DNA of 64,000 bases from REEB95 sp050729835 (GTDB taxonomy: Bacteria > Pseudomonadota > Alphaproteobacteria > ATCC43930 > CGMCC-115725): the NCBI GenBank assembly GCA_050729835.1, contig JBOHLS010000007.1:1-64000 (forward strand). Direction: 5' to 3'. The notes beneath the pieces are model-generated. The model did no database searches and was not told the DNA's origin. It saw only the letters and a list, made by a program, of their open reading frames with translations. Within the stretch, counting starts at the first letter, position 1. Each line of letters opens with the position of its first letter. Below, piece by piece: positions 14,517-23,300 of the stretch. A program made the translations under genes and the position numbers.

Positions 14517-16115
14517 TTAGCTCCCGCTTGATGAACCGCTGTTGAAGTATTGGTCGAGGAAGCTACTGACTGTCGACAACTGGTTCAGAGTCGCTTCCGC
14601 ATTGCTGTATTGCTGTGTCAGGAGCAGCGTCTGCTGTTGTGCCTGCTGCTGCAGCGACGTGATCTGTTTGTTCATCGACGTCAACGTCGAATTGAGGTTG
14701 CTGATCTCCTGCGTCACCGCGCCGGTCGTTGGGGCCAGCGCCGAATTGAGCAGGCCGCTGAGTTGGCTGTAGAGGCCCGAGCTGACGTTGACCATGCCGA
14801 GGCCGCCGGTTACGCCCGCCGCAATGTTCAGCGACAGGCCGTTGGCGTCACCGGCGCCGTAGGCGTACAGCACGCCGTTGGTGCCACTCGCGGCCTGGCC
14901 GTTGACCGTGCCGACCACCGTGCCGCCGACGTTCGAGGTAATATTGACCGCATAGGAACCAGGCTTGTCGGAGCCGCCGCTGGAGACCGTCACGTCGGAG
15001 CTCGTGGCCGTGCCGACGCTGCCGAGCAACGCCGCGACTGCTGTATAATTCGTGCTGACGGCATTCGCGAAGGTGGTGCTGTTGAACGTCACCGTACCGC
15101 TACTGGTGACCGAGAAACCGATCGAGCTGAGCGAAGTGTACGGCGTTCCGGCCGGCAGGCCCGTCGCACCGTAGCCGCTGACGACCTGCATCAAATTCTG
15201 CCGCAAAGTCTCGATGCCGACATCGCCGAGGAGCGGACCGGCGGTGCCGCTGCCGCCGCTACTGCCCGTGGAATAGGTGTCGTATTGCCCGATGGTCTTC
15301 AGGGCGGTGTTGAGCGCGCCGGCGATCGCCGAGGCGGCTTGCGTCAAGCCTGACGTATCGGTGCCCACGGTCACGGTCGCCGAGCCGCTCGCCTGCAACG
15401 TCAACGTGACGCCGGTCACGGCGTTGGCGATGGTGTTCGAGCCGCTGGCGATCCCGACGCCGTTGAGGGTGAAACTGGCATTCGACGCAGCCTGCGTCTC
15501 GGTCATGCTGCTGCCGGAGCCGCTGTAGCTGAAGGTGGTCAGGCCGCCGGTGCCGGTCACGGTGAAGCCGTTGGTCGAGCCGGTTTTGTTGCTGGTCAGC
15601 GTCAGTTCGTAGCCGTTGCCCGTGTTGACGATAGCAGCGGAAACGCCGGTGTTCGCTGCGTTGATCGCCGCTGCGACGCCGGCGAGCGTATCCTGCCCGC
15701 TCGGGATATTGACGACCACGGCCGAGCCGCTGCCGACTGTGATCGAAATCGTGCCGCTACCGAGCGACGAGCTTTCGCTGCTGAGCTGGCTCGAGACCAG
15801 GTTTTCGGCGTGGGCCAGGACGATATTCGTAAGCGAATAGGTGGCCGGCGTGGCAGCGGCGGTGGCCGTGCCGGAAGCCGCGCCATTGGGCGTTGCCGTG
15901 ACGGTGCGTGGCGGCGTCGCCGACAGATCGGCGAGCTGCGCCACGACGGATTGCAGGCTCGAGAGCGAGCTCTGCACGTTGCCGAGCGCCGAGATCTCGG
16001 CCTGGATCGGCTTTTCCTGATTTTGGATAAGAGTGACGGGTTCTTGATACGCCTGTTCGGCCTGCTGGATCAGGCTCGTGATCTGGCTCGAACTCAAAAC
16101 GCTGCTGACCGCCAT
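14517..16115 (-). CDS. fliD: Flagellar filament cap protein FliD (HAP2)
   Basis: 532 residues. The N-terminal region (SSQITSLIQQAEQAYQEPVT, LIQNQEKPIQAEISALG) and C-terminal helical region (MNKQITSLQQQAQQQTLLLT, YSNAEATLNQLSTVSSFLDQ) are the coiled-coil legs of the pentameric cap; the middle is Ser/Thr/Gly-rich beta structure. It caps the filament tip and promotes flagellin folding. ATG at 16115 with GAGGAGG upstream. It is directly downstream of fliC on the same strand, with the fliC terminator hairpin in the 116-base gap. Confidence 0.92.
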   Translation of the reverse strand: MAVSSVLSSSQITSLIQQAEQAYQEPVTLIQNQEKPIQAEISALGNVQSSLSSLQSVVAQLADLSATPPRTVTATPNGAASGTATAAATPATYSLTNIVLAHAENLVSSQLSSESSSLGSGTISITVGSGSAVVVNIPSGQDTLAGVAAAINAANTGVSAAIVNTGNGYELTLTSNKTGSTNGFTVTGTGGLTTFSYSGSGSSMTETQAASNASFTLNGVGIASGSNTIANAVTGVTLTLQASGSATVTVGTDTSGLTQAASAIAGALNTALKTIGQYDTYSTGSSGGSGTAGPLLGDVGIETLRQNLMQVVSGYGATGLPAGTPYTSLSSIGFSVTSSGTVTFNSTTFANAVSTNYTAVAALLGSVGTATSSDVTVSSGGSDKPGSYAVNITSNVGGTVVGTVNGQAASGTNGVLYAYGAGDANGLSLNIAAGVTGGLGMVNVSSGLYSQLSGLLNSALAPTTGAVTQEISNLNSTLTSMNKQITSLQQQAQQQTLLLTQQYSNAEATLNQLSTVSSFLDQYFNSGSSSGS

Positions 16116-16179
16116 TGCTGCCTCCTCAGCAACTGCCTCACCGCCTCCGGATTCTCAGAACGACTCGGAAACGAGGAAA

Positions 16180-16207
16180 CCATCCCGGTAACGGACAACC
16201 GGGATGG
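16180..16207 (-). terminator. fliC transcription terminator hairpin
   Basis: CCATCCCGGT (16180-16189) pairs perfectly with ACCGGGATGG (16198-16207), loop of 8. On the minus strand it follows the fliC stop by about 25 bases and is followed by TTTCC, a short T-run. It would let fliC be expressed far above fliD. Confidence 0.65.
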
Positions 16208-16231
16208 CTCCCTCGACTCCCGAGCCCTAGC

Positions 16232-17743
16232 CTACTGCTGCAGCAACCGGAGGAAGCTCTGCTGCAACTGGCCGGACTGGTAGAGCGCGTCGACACCCGC
16301 CTGTTGCAGGATCTGCTCCTGCGTCAGTTGGGTCGTGACCGCGGGTATGTTCGCGTCCTGAATGGTCGACAACGCCGAGGTCATGTTCACCTGCGTGGTC
16401 TGCAGGTTGGACACGCTGGCGTTCAACCGCTGCTGGATGGCGCCGAGCTGACCGCCGACGTTCTCCAACTGCGTGATCGAGAAGTCGATCACGTTCAGGG
16501 CCGCGTTGGCATCGGCAACCGTGCTCACGCTCGACGCCGACAGCTTCGACAGACTCGAACTGGTCGTGAGGCCGATATCGGACCCTGCCGCACTCAGCGC
16601 GAAGCTGTCCGCCGACTGCATCGTCACCACGCCCTGGACGAGTGCCGTCTGCTGATTGCCTGCGCCGCCGCTCGCGAGGGTGACCGTCGAGCTGCCGCCA
16701 GCCGCCAATTCACCCGTGCCGGCGAAGCTCGAGAGCTTGATGTTGTCGCCGGATGCCTGCGTCAGCACAAGCTGATTGCTGCTGTTGACGGTTGCGGTGA
16801 TGCCGGTTTGGCCGCTCTGCTGGTTGATCGCATTCACCAGGCCCGAGAGGCTTGTGGCATCAGGCGTGCCCGTCACGGTCGCCGAAATGTCGACCGAGTT
16901 GGTCGCCGAGGCGTTGACGTCCCCGAGCGTGAACGAGAACGAACCCGATGTCACCGAGAAGGCGACACTGGTGTCGGCCACCGCACTGACGCCAGTCTTC
17001 GACGTGACGTTGTTGACCGCCGAGGCGATGTCACTGGCAGCCTGGGACGCGGTCACGGTGACGCTGTCGCCACCGGCCGAACCCGACAAGCCGACCGAAC
17101 CGGCGGTAAACGCGCCGCCCGTGCCGCCGGAGACGACGAACGCATTGCCGGTGTTGTCGCTGACGCCGCCGCTTGCCGAGCCATTGGTCTTGAAAATCCC
17201 GCTGGCCGTCTGCGGCGAAGACTGGTAGACGCCAAGCTGATCGGCCGCGGTATTGCCGATCGAGATTGAGATCGTCTGGCCATCGTTCGGACCGACCTGG
17301 AACTGGACGCCCTGGAAGGTGCCGTCGAGCAGGTTCTGGTTGTTGAACTGCGCCTGCTGCGAAATTGTCGTCACCTGGGTCTGCAACTGCGACACGACCT
17401 GTTGCAGCGAGGCCAACTGCGCCGTGGTGTTGCTGCCGTTAGCAGCCTGGTCGGCGATGGTGCGAAGCTGCTGCAGGATGTTGATCTGCTGCTGCACCGC
17501 GCCGTCGGCGGTCTGTACGAGCGAAACCGCCTGGTTGACGTTGGAGATCGCCTGGTTGACGCCGCCGAGCTGGGTGGTGAAACCCTGCGCAGCGATGTAA
17601 CCAGCAGGATTGTCGGCCGGGCTGTTGATGGACAGGCCGGACGAAAGCTGCTGCTCCAGGGTGTTGGTCGTGTTGGTCGTCGTATTCAACGAATTCAATG
17701 CATATAATGCATCGACATTCGTATTGATCGCACCTGCAATCAT
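16232..17743 (-). CDS. fliC: Flagellin
   Basis: 503 residues. The conserved N-terminal D0/D1 (INTNVDALYALNSLNTTTNT, QQLSSGLSINSPADNPAGY, AQFNNQNLLDGTFQGVQFQV) and C-terminal D1/D0 (IDFSITQLENVGGQLGAIQQ, LQTTQVNMTSALSTIQDANI, GVDALYQSGQLQQSFLRLLQ) bracket a Ser/Thr/Ala/Gly-rich surface domain of roughly 200 residues, a good acceptor for O-glycans. ATG at 17743 with GAGGAGGACAAG upstream. Only one flagellin gene is in the window. It is directly downstream of rmlA on the same strand; the 262-base gap should contain its own promoter, but I could not find a convincing sigma-28 consensus. Confidence 0.93.
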   Translation of the reverse strand: MIAGAINTNVDALYALNSLNTTTNTTNTLEQQLSSGLSINSPADNPAGYIAAQGFTTQLGGVNQAISNVNQAVSLVQTADGAVQQQINILQQLRTIADQAANGSNTTAQLASLQQVVSQLQTQVTTISQQAQFNNQNLLDGTFQGVQFQVGPNDGQTISISIGNTAADQLGVYQSSPQTASGIFKTNGSASGGVSDNTGNAFVVSGGTGGAFTAGSVGLSGSAGGDSVTVTASQAASDIASAVNNVTSKTGVSAVADTSVAFSVTSGSFSFTLGDVNASATNSVDISATVTGTPDATSLSGLVNAINQQSGQTGITATVNSSNQLVLTQASGDNIKLSSFAGTGELAAGGSSTVTLASGGAGNQQTALVQGVVTMQSADSFALSAAGSDIGLTTSSSLSKLSASSVSTVADANAALNVIDFSITQLENVGGQLGAIQQRLNASVSNLQTTQVNMTSALSTIQDANIPAVTTQLTQEQILQQAGVDALYQSGQLQQSFLRLLQQ

Positions 17744-18005
17744 CTTGTCCTCCTCGGCGCGCCTCTGGCGAGAGCGAGCCTCCGGGTTGGGGTTGATCTC
17801 TGGCCGCCCCCGCGCCAACCAAACCGGCCGCGCGAATTGCCGCCTCCACCCCTATTGACGGCACGCCGCGATTCCTGTTGCAGGCACAGTGGAATCGGCA
17901 CGGTACGGCGTGCAGATGTCTTCAAGGTCCGGAAAATTTTCCGCGATCTCGGTACATTTGCGCCGGCGGCTCCACGGCAATGCGTGGCGCGCCGGGGCGC
18001 CAGCA
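17744..18005 (-). promoter_or_regulatory. fliC upstream region with a 14-bp palindrome
   Basis: The gap between rmlA and fliC. CGGAAAATTTTCCG at 17930-17943 is a perfect palindrome in otherwise GC-rich DNA, 187 bases before the fliC start; its GGAAAAT core is shared with the 20-mer found at other island promoters. CCACG/CGTGG around GCAATG (17972-17987) could end rmlA transcription. No clear TAAA-N15-GCCGATAA sigma-28 promoter was seen. Confidence 0.4.
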
Positions 18006-18917
18006 TCACGCCGAGTGGCGGATCGGATTCAGGCCGCCGATCAGCCGGGCCAGATATCGGCCGTAACTGGCATTGAGGCCCCTAGTCAAATGCGCCACGG
18101 CGCGGGCGTCGATCAGCCCCAGGCGATAGGCGATTTCTTCGAGGCAGGCGACCTTCTGGCCTTGCCGCCGCTCGATCGCCTGTACGAATTGCGCGGCCTC
18201 GAGCAGCGCCTCGGGCGTGCCCATGTCGAACCAGACGAAACCGCGACCCAGGCGCTCGGCGCGCAGCGCGCCCATCCGCATATACGCGCGATGCAGGTCG
18301 ACGATCTCGTACTCGCCGCGCTTCGATTTCTTGAGCGTGCGGACGATGTCGCAGGCGCGCTCGTCGACAAAATAGACTCCGGTGACGGCCCAGGACGACC
18401 GCGAATCCATCGGCTTCTCGACGACGTCTGTGACGTGGCCGTTCGGTGCGAGGGTGGCGACGCCGTAGCGTTCCGGATCGGAGACCTCGTAGCAGAAGAT
18501 CGTCTCGCCGGCCGGCATGAGCGCCGCACGACGCAGCAACTCGGTCAGGCCGTGGCCGTAGAACATGTTGTCGCCCAGGACCAGAACCGCCCGGGCGCCA
18601 GCGAGCCAGGGTTCGGCGATCAGGAAGGCCTGCGGCAAGCCTTCGGGCACCGGCTGTACGGCGTAGTCGAGCGCGATGCCCCACTGGCTCCCGTCACCCA
18701 GCAGCGCCCGAAACGCCTCGATGTCCCGCGGCGTCGTGATGACGAGGATCTCGCGGATGCCCGCCAGCATCAATATGGAGATCGGGTAATAGATCATCGG
18801 CTTGTCATAGACCGGGATGAGTTGCTTGCTCATCGCGACCGTCATGGGATAGAGCCGCGTCCCATTGCCGCCGGCGAGCACGATGCCCTTCGTTTCACTC
18901 GACGCGCCGATCGTCAT
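18006..18917 (-). CDS. rmlA: Glucose-1-phosphate thymidylyltransferase RmlA
   Basis: 303 residues. GIVLAGGNGTRLYPMTVAMS begins with the nucleotidyltransferase signature G-x-G-T-R, continuing KQLIPVYDKPMIYYPI; LGDNMFYGHGL carries the metal-binding Asp and EKPMDSRSSWAVTGVYF the sugar-binding region. It makes dTDP-glucose, first step of dTDP-L-rhamnose synthesis. ATG at 18917 overlaps the rmlD stop (ATGA), so it is translated last in rmlC-rmlD-rmlA. Position next to fliC suggests the sugar goes onto flagellin or onto a surface glycan. rmlB, the 4,6-dehydratase needed between RmlA and RmlC, is not in this window. Confidence 0.93.
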   Translation of the reverse strand: MTIGASSETKGIVLAGGNGTRLYPMTVAMSKQLIPVYDKPMIYYPISILMLAGIREILVITTPRDIEAFRALLGDGSQWGIALDYAVQPVPEGLPQAFLIAEPWLAGARAVLVLGDNMFYGHGLTELLRRAALMPAGETIFCYEVSDPERYGVATLAPNGHVTDVVEKPMDSRSSWAVTGVYFVDERACDIVRTLKKSKRGEYEIVDLHRAYMRMGALRAERLGRGFVWFDMGTPEALLEAAQFVQAIERRQGQKVACLEEIAYRLGLIDARAVAHLTRGLNASYGRYLARLIGGLNPIRHSA

Positions 18918-19813
18918 GCGGCCTCCGTCGCCCGCTTGGCCATGCGGTGGAGGCATAGTTCGAGCTCGACGCGCCACGGTCGCGGCCGGATGCCCCAAAT
19001 GCGCTCGACTTTCGAGCAGTCGAGCGCGCCGTTGCGCGGCCGGGGCGCCGCCGCGGGCCATTCCGTCGCGAGGGTCTGTCGCACGCGCTGCGGCGGCGCC
19101 AAGCCAATCTTCGCCGCCTGTTCGACGACGGCGGCGATGAATTCATAGACGGAGGTCGCGGGTTGGCCAGCGAAGTGAAAGATGCCGTGGCCGGCCTTGC
19201 CGACGCACGGCAGGCTCGTCGCAATGGTGACGATGGCATTCGCCAGATCGGCTGCCGAGGTCGGGCAGATGCGGCGATCGGTGACGCCGGCGAGATCATG
19301 CCGCAGCCGTTGGCGCACCAGGACCCGGTGAACAAGGCCACGCTCGAACGGACTAAAAACGGTCGACGTACGCAGGACCACATGCGGCACGCCGAGCATC
19401 GCCAGGACCGTCTCACCCGCCCACTTGCTTCGGCCATAAACGCTCTGCGGATTGGCGGGCGCCGCCTCCGTATAGGGCGCTTCTCCAATGCCGTCGAAGA
19501 CGTAATCCGTGGAGACATGGATGACAGTTGCACCGACGATGCCAGCGGCTTTGCCGATATTGACCACCCCTTCGAAATTCGTGGCGAAGGCGGCGTCGGG
19601 CTCGTTCTCGGCCTTGTCGACCGCGGTATAGGCCGCCGTGTTCACAATGATGGCCGGACGCAGGCTGCGCACCAGGCCGATGACCAGATCCTGGTTCTCG
19701 ATGTCGATCTCGCGTCCGACGTAGAACGGGTTGGTGTCCCAGGGCCACGGCGCGTTCAACAGCTCACGCGCGAGTTGGCTGCCCTTGCCGAGGACGAGCA
19801 CGGTCCGGCTCAT
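18914..19813 (-). CDS. rmlD: dTDP-4-dehydrorhamnose reductase RmlD
   Basis: 299 residues of the extended short-chain dehydrogenase fold. VLVLGKGSQLARELL is the NAD(P)H-binding start (G-x-G-x-L), NTAAYTAVDKAENEPDAAFA matches the RmlD core, VIHVSTDYVFDG holds the active-site Thr, and YGRSKWAGE the Tyr-Lys pair. It reduces dTDP-4-keto-L-rhamnose to dTDP-L-rhamnose. ATG at 19813 overlaps the rmlC stop (ATGA) and its own stop overlaps the rmlA start, so the three genes are translationally coupled. Confidence 0.93.
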   Translation of the reverse strand: MSRTVLVLGKGSQLARELLNAPWPWDTNPFYVGREIDIENQDLVIGLVRSLRPAIIVNTAAYTAVDKAENEPDAAFATNFEGVVNIGKAAGIVGATVIHVSTDYVFDGIGEAPYTEAAPANPQSVYGRSKWAGETVLAMLGVPHVVLRTSTVFSPFERGLVHRVLVRQRLRHDLAGVTDRRICPTSAADLANAIVTIATSLPCVGKAGHGIFHFAGQPATSVYEFIAAVVEQAAKIGLAPPQRVRQTLATEWPAAAPRPRNGALDCSKVERIWGIRPRPWRVELELCLHRMAKRATEAA

Positions 19814-20397
19814 GGCACGAGCTCCGTGACCGCATGCCTGAACAGAGCATCGCGGTCGACCGCGTCGAGCGACGGCCAAGCCGCATCCTTGCGCGAGAGC
19901 ACGGCACGCTCGGCCGTCACCGGCCAGTGAATGCCCAGCGCCGGATCGTCCCAACGGATTCCGTGCTCGTATTGCGGCGCGTAGAGGGTCGAGACCTTGT
20001 AGCTGACGACGGTATCGTCCGTGAGTGTGCAGAATCCATGCGCAAATCCGGTCGGAACGAACAGGGCGTCATCGCCCGCGGCATCCAACCGCACCGCGAT
20101 ATGCCGGCCGAAACTGGGCGAGCCGACGCGGAGATCGACAGCAACGTCGAAGATCGCGCCGCGCAGAACACGGACGAGCTTTGCCTGGGCGAAGGGCGGA
20201 AGCTGGTAATGCAGGCCACGCACCGTGCCTGCCTGCATCGAACAGGACTCGTTGTCCTGCACGAACACGACGCCGATGCCGGCATCGGCATAGGCGCGCC
20301 CGTTGTACGTCTCGCGAAACCAGCCGCGCGGATCGCGAAACCGTTCGCCCGTCACCAACAGGATATCGGGAATGGATTGGCGGCTGACACGCATCAT
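19810..20397 (-). CDS. rmlC: dTDP-4-dehydrorhamnose 3,5-epimerase RmlC
   Basis: 195 residues. Cupin-fold motifs include FRDPRGWFRETYN, FVQDNESCSMQAGTVRGLHY (catalytic His in GLHYQ), VRVLRGAIFDVAVDLR and FVPTGFAHGFCTL. Product epimerises dTDP-4-keto-6-deoxyglucose at C3 and C5. The start is at 20397 or at the next ATG, 20394; the former overlaps the stop of the upstream giant transferase gene (ATGA), which makes transferase-rmlC-rmlD-rmlA one operon. Confidence 0.93.
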   Translation of the reverse strand: MMRVSRQSIPDILLVTGERFRDPRGWFRETYNGRAYADAGIGVVFVQDNESCSMQAGTVRGLHYQLPPFAQAKLVRVLRGAIFDVAVDLRVGSPSFGRHIAVRLDAAGDDALFVPTGFAHGFCTLTDDTVVSYKVSTLYAPQYEHGIRWDDPALGIHWPVTAERAVLSRKDAAWPSLDAVDRDALFRHAVTELVP

Positions 20398-23300
20398 CGC
20401 AGCCACGCCTTGCGCCAGTCGTCGAGATGCTGGTCGAGGAACCAGTCTGCCAGCACCGCCTGGCGCAGCGCCTCGCCCTCGCGCCTGCAGGCGGCGCGAT
20501 CGGCGGCCATGTCGCGGATCGCCTTGACCCAATCACGGTGCCGGTTCTTGACCCTGTGCACCGGCAGGCTGCCTTGATAGGGCACGATGTCGGTGCAAAT
20601 AACCGGAATGCCGAGAACGCCATATTCGAGCAGGCGCAGATTGCTCTTGGCTTCGTTGAAGGGATTGAGCTCGAGCGGCGCGATGCCCAGGTCGAGCTCG
20701 AGCGACGCGAGCTTCGCGGGATAATCTGGGATCGGCACCCAGTCGTAGAATTCCTTCACGAACGGCCGCAGCGCATCCGGACACATGCCGAAGAACACCC
20801 AGTCGATCTCCTTCGCGGTCTCTTCGACGACGCTGGCCATCATCTGCAAATCGCCGAGATGCCCGAGGGCGCCGGCCCAGCCGACGCGCGGCCGGCCCTC
20901 GGCATGCGGTTGGATCCGCAGCCCCTGCCAGCGGCTGCGCTCGAGCCGATTGGGCAGCACGAGCACTTCGTCGCACATCGGTCCGTAGGCTTTCGCCAGC
21001 GGTTCGGTGCTGACAACCAACCGATCACACAGCGCCAGCGCACGACGCAGGCGCTGGCCGACGTCGCGCGGAATGTTCGGACGATGGATGCTCTTGAGCG
21101 GCAGGTTGGTGAGCAGATCGTCGAGCTCGAAGACGCGCAGCGCCGGGCTGAGCCGCTTGATCTCGTCGATCTTCTCGATCTGGTGCTCCTCAATCTGGCG
21201 CTGAAACACGATCGTGTCGGGCGCGATACGCGCATATTCCGGCGGCATCATCAGCCGCATCGTCTCGCAGCTGTGGAAAACGCCGGTCTCGAACAGCACG
21301 CGGCTCGGCGCAATGATGCGGTATTCGCCGCAGGCGTCACGATCCGCCGAATGGGCGATCACGCGCGGTCGCGGCCGGAATTCCGGATCCCAGCAGCGCA
21401 TGCGATCCGATTCGATGTCGAAACCCGAACCGACGGACGAAAGATTGCGGTTGTAAGCCGGATCGAATGCGATCACCGGCATCCAACGCTGATACATCGT
21501 ATCCCGTTCGCGGTTCAGGCGCGCAACCTGCTCGGCGCTCGGCTCCTTGCGCGCGCGGTCGCGGCGACTGACGCCCGACTCGTGCATCAGCCGCGCATAG
21601 GGCGTCCAAACCACGAGATAGCCCGCCTCGCGGACTTTCAGGCAGTAGTCGATATCCTGATAGTTGTCGTGCAGCGCCCCGGCATCGAGGCCGCCGACCT
21701 GCTCGTAGAGTGCACGCCGAGTCAGCAGGCAGGCACCGGTAACGGCAGAGAAATCCTGGACCGCGTTGAGGCGTCCCCAATAGCCGGGCGTGTTGGCGGG
21801 CTTGCCTATATAAGGATGATCGGCGGGCGCGCCCCAGCCAATGCCCATGATGACGCCCGCATGCTGGATCGTGTTGTTCGGGAAGAACAGCTTGGCACCG
21901 ACGACACCGACCTCGGGCCGGCGCGCGTGTATCATCATCTCGCCGAGCCAGTCCGGATCGATGATCGCCGTATCGTTGTTGAGCAGACATACGTACTCGC
22001 CGCGCGCATCTTCTTGGACGGCCCGATTGTTCATCGCCGAGAAATTGAAGACGCCCGGGTGCCGAATCACGCGTACGCGCGAGCCGATCTCGTCGCGGCG
22101 CGCCTCGATCAGGTCGAGGTATTCGCGGGCGTCACGCGCCGTGCTATCGTTGTCGATGACTATGATCTCGTAGTTGGCATACGCCGTCTTGGCGAGCAGG
22201 CTCTCGACGCAGGCCTTGAGCAGATGCAACCGATCGCGCGTCGGAATGATGATGGAGACGAGCGGATCGGGTTCGGCGTGGCGATAGCGCACCCGGAACT
22301 GTGTCGATGTGGCCCCCGGTTCAACCGTCGCGTCGATACCGAGGCGCTTGAGATGCGCTGCAACAGTGCGCGGTCCCTCGCCGAGAATTTCCTGAATCGG
22401 GCGCCGTGTCCGGCCGCTGCCCGCGAGGCGGTGATAGAGGACGTCGGCGACGTGACCGAAGCCGCTCGCACCCAAGCGCTCGGCCAGGCGCAACGCCAGA
22501 TCATATTCCTCGAGACCGTCGCGCTCGGCGTCGAACCCGCCGAGCGCGGCATAAGCATAAGGCCGGACGATAAGCAGCCCGCCGACATAGGGCATGCTCC
22601 GCATAAGGTCGAGGTTGAAGTCCGGCTTGAATTGCGGGTTTGAGCGCTGGCCTCTAGCGTCGATCCGGTCTTCGTCGGAATAGATTGCCGACCAGTCGCC
22701 ATGGCGGAAGCCGGCATCGGCCAGCGCGAACATCGCGTGCGGCGCCAGCCGATCGCCGGCGTCGACGAGGCCGATCCAGTCGCCTGCCGCCTCGCGCAAC
22801 CGGCGATTGAGCGCCGCCATCAGGCGCTCGCCAGACACTTGCTCCCAGAGCACGCGCGGGTCGCCGAGCGAGCCAGCCGGGGCGGCGCTTTCACCGACCA
22901 CGATCAAGCGCCAATCGCCGACGGTTTGGGCCTGCAGCGACGCGACTGTCGCCGCGACATTGACCTCGATGCCTTGGGGTACAGCCATGCCCAGAACAAA
23001 GCGCGGGACGTGCGGCCATTGGGCGACGCGCTCGGCCACCCAGTCGGCGCGGCCGATGGCGGTATGGTCGATGCCTTCCATCCATTTGGCGTAAGCGTCA
23101 GCAACGGTCAGCGTCGCCAGCGGACCACGACCGTATTTCTGGATCGACGCCTGCATCTCGCGCAGCTCGGTATCCTTGCGGGAAACCGTCTGGCGCAACT
23201 CGGCATTGACATGCTCCAGCCGCGCGACCTCGTCGCGTAGCGCTTCCTGCGAAGGACCGGTTTGTGTCGCGAGCGCAACGGCGGCAAGCCGGGCCCACAC

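Noticed and set aside
16006..16035. CTTTTCCTGATTTTGGATAA in fliD, resembling the 20-mer
   Set aside because: Lies in coding sequence of the fliD N-terminus (LIQNQEKPIQ) and matches only about 15 of 20; taken as chance.
17744..18005. GG-N10-GC pattern as a sigma-54 promoter of fliC
   Set aside because: Only the invariant dinucleotides match; such spacing is frequent in GC-rich DNA.
20427..22643. Long plus-strand frame of 738 codons opposite the giant transferase
   Set aside because: It mirrors the coding strand of a protein with clear glycosyltransferase motifs; no domain is visible and composition is Arg/Ala/Asp-rich, typical of GC-rich antisense frames.
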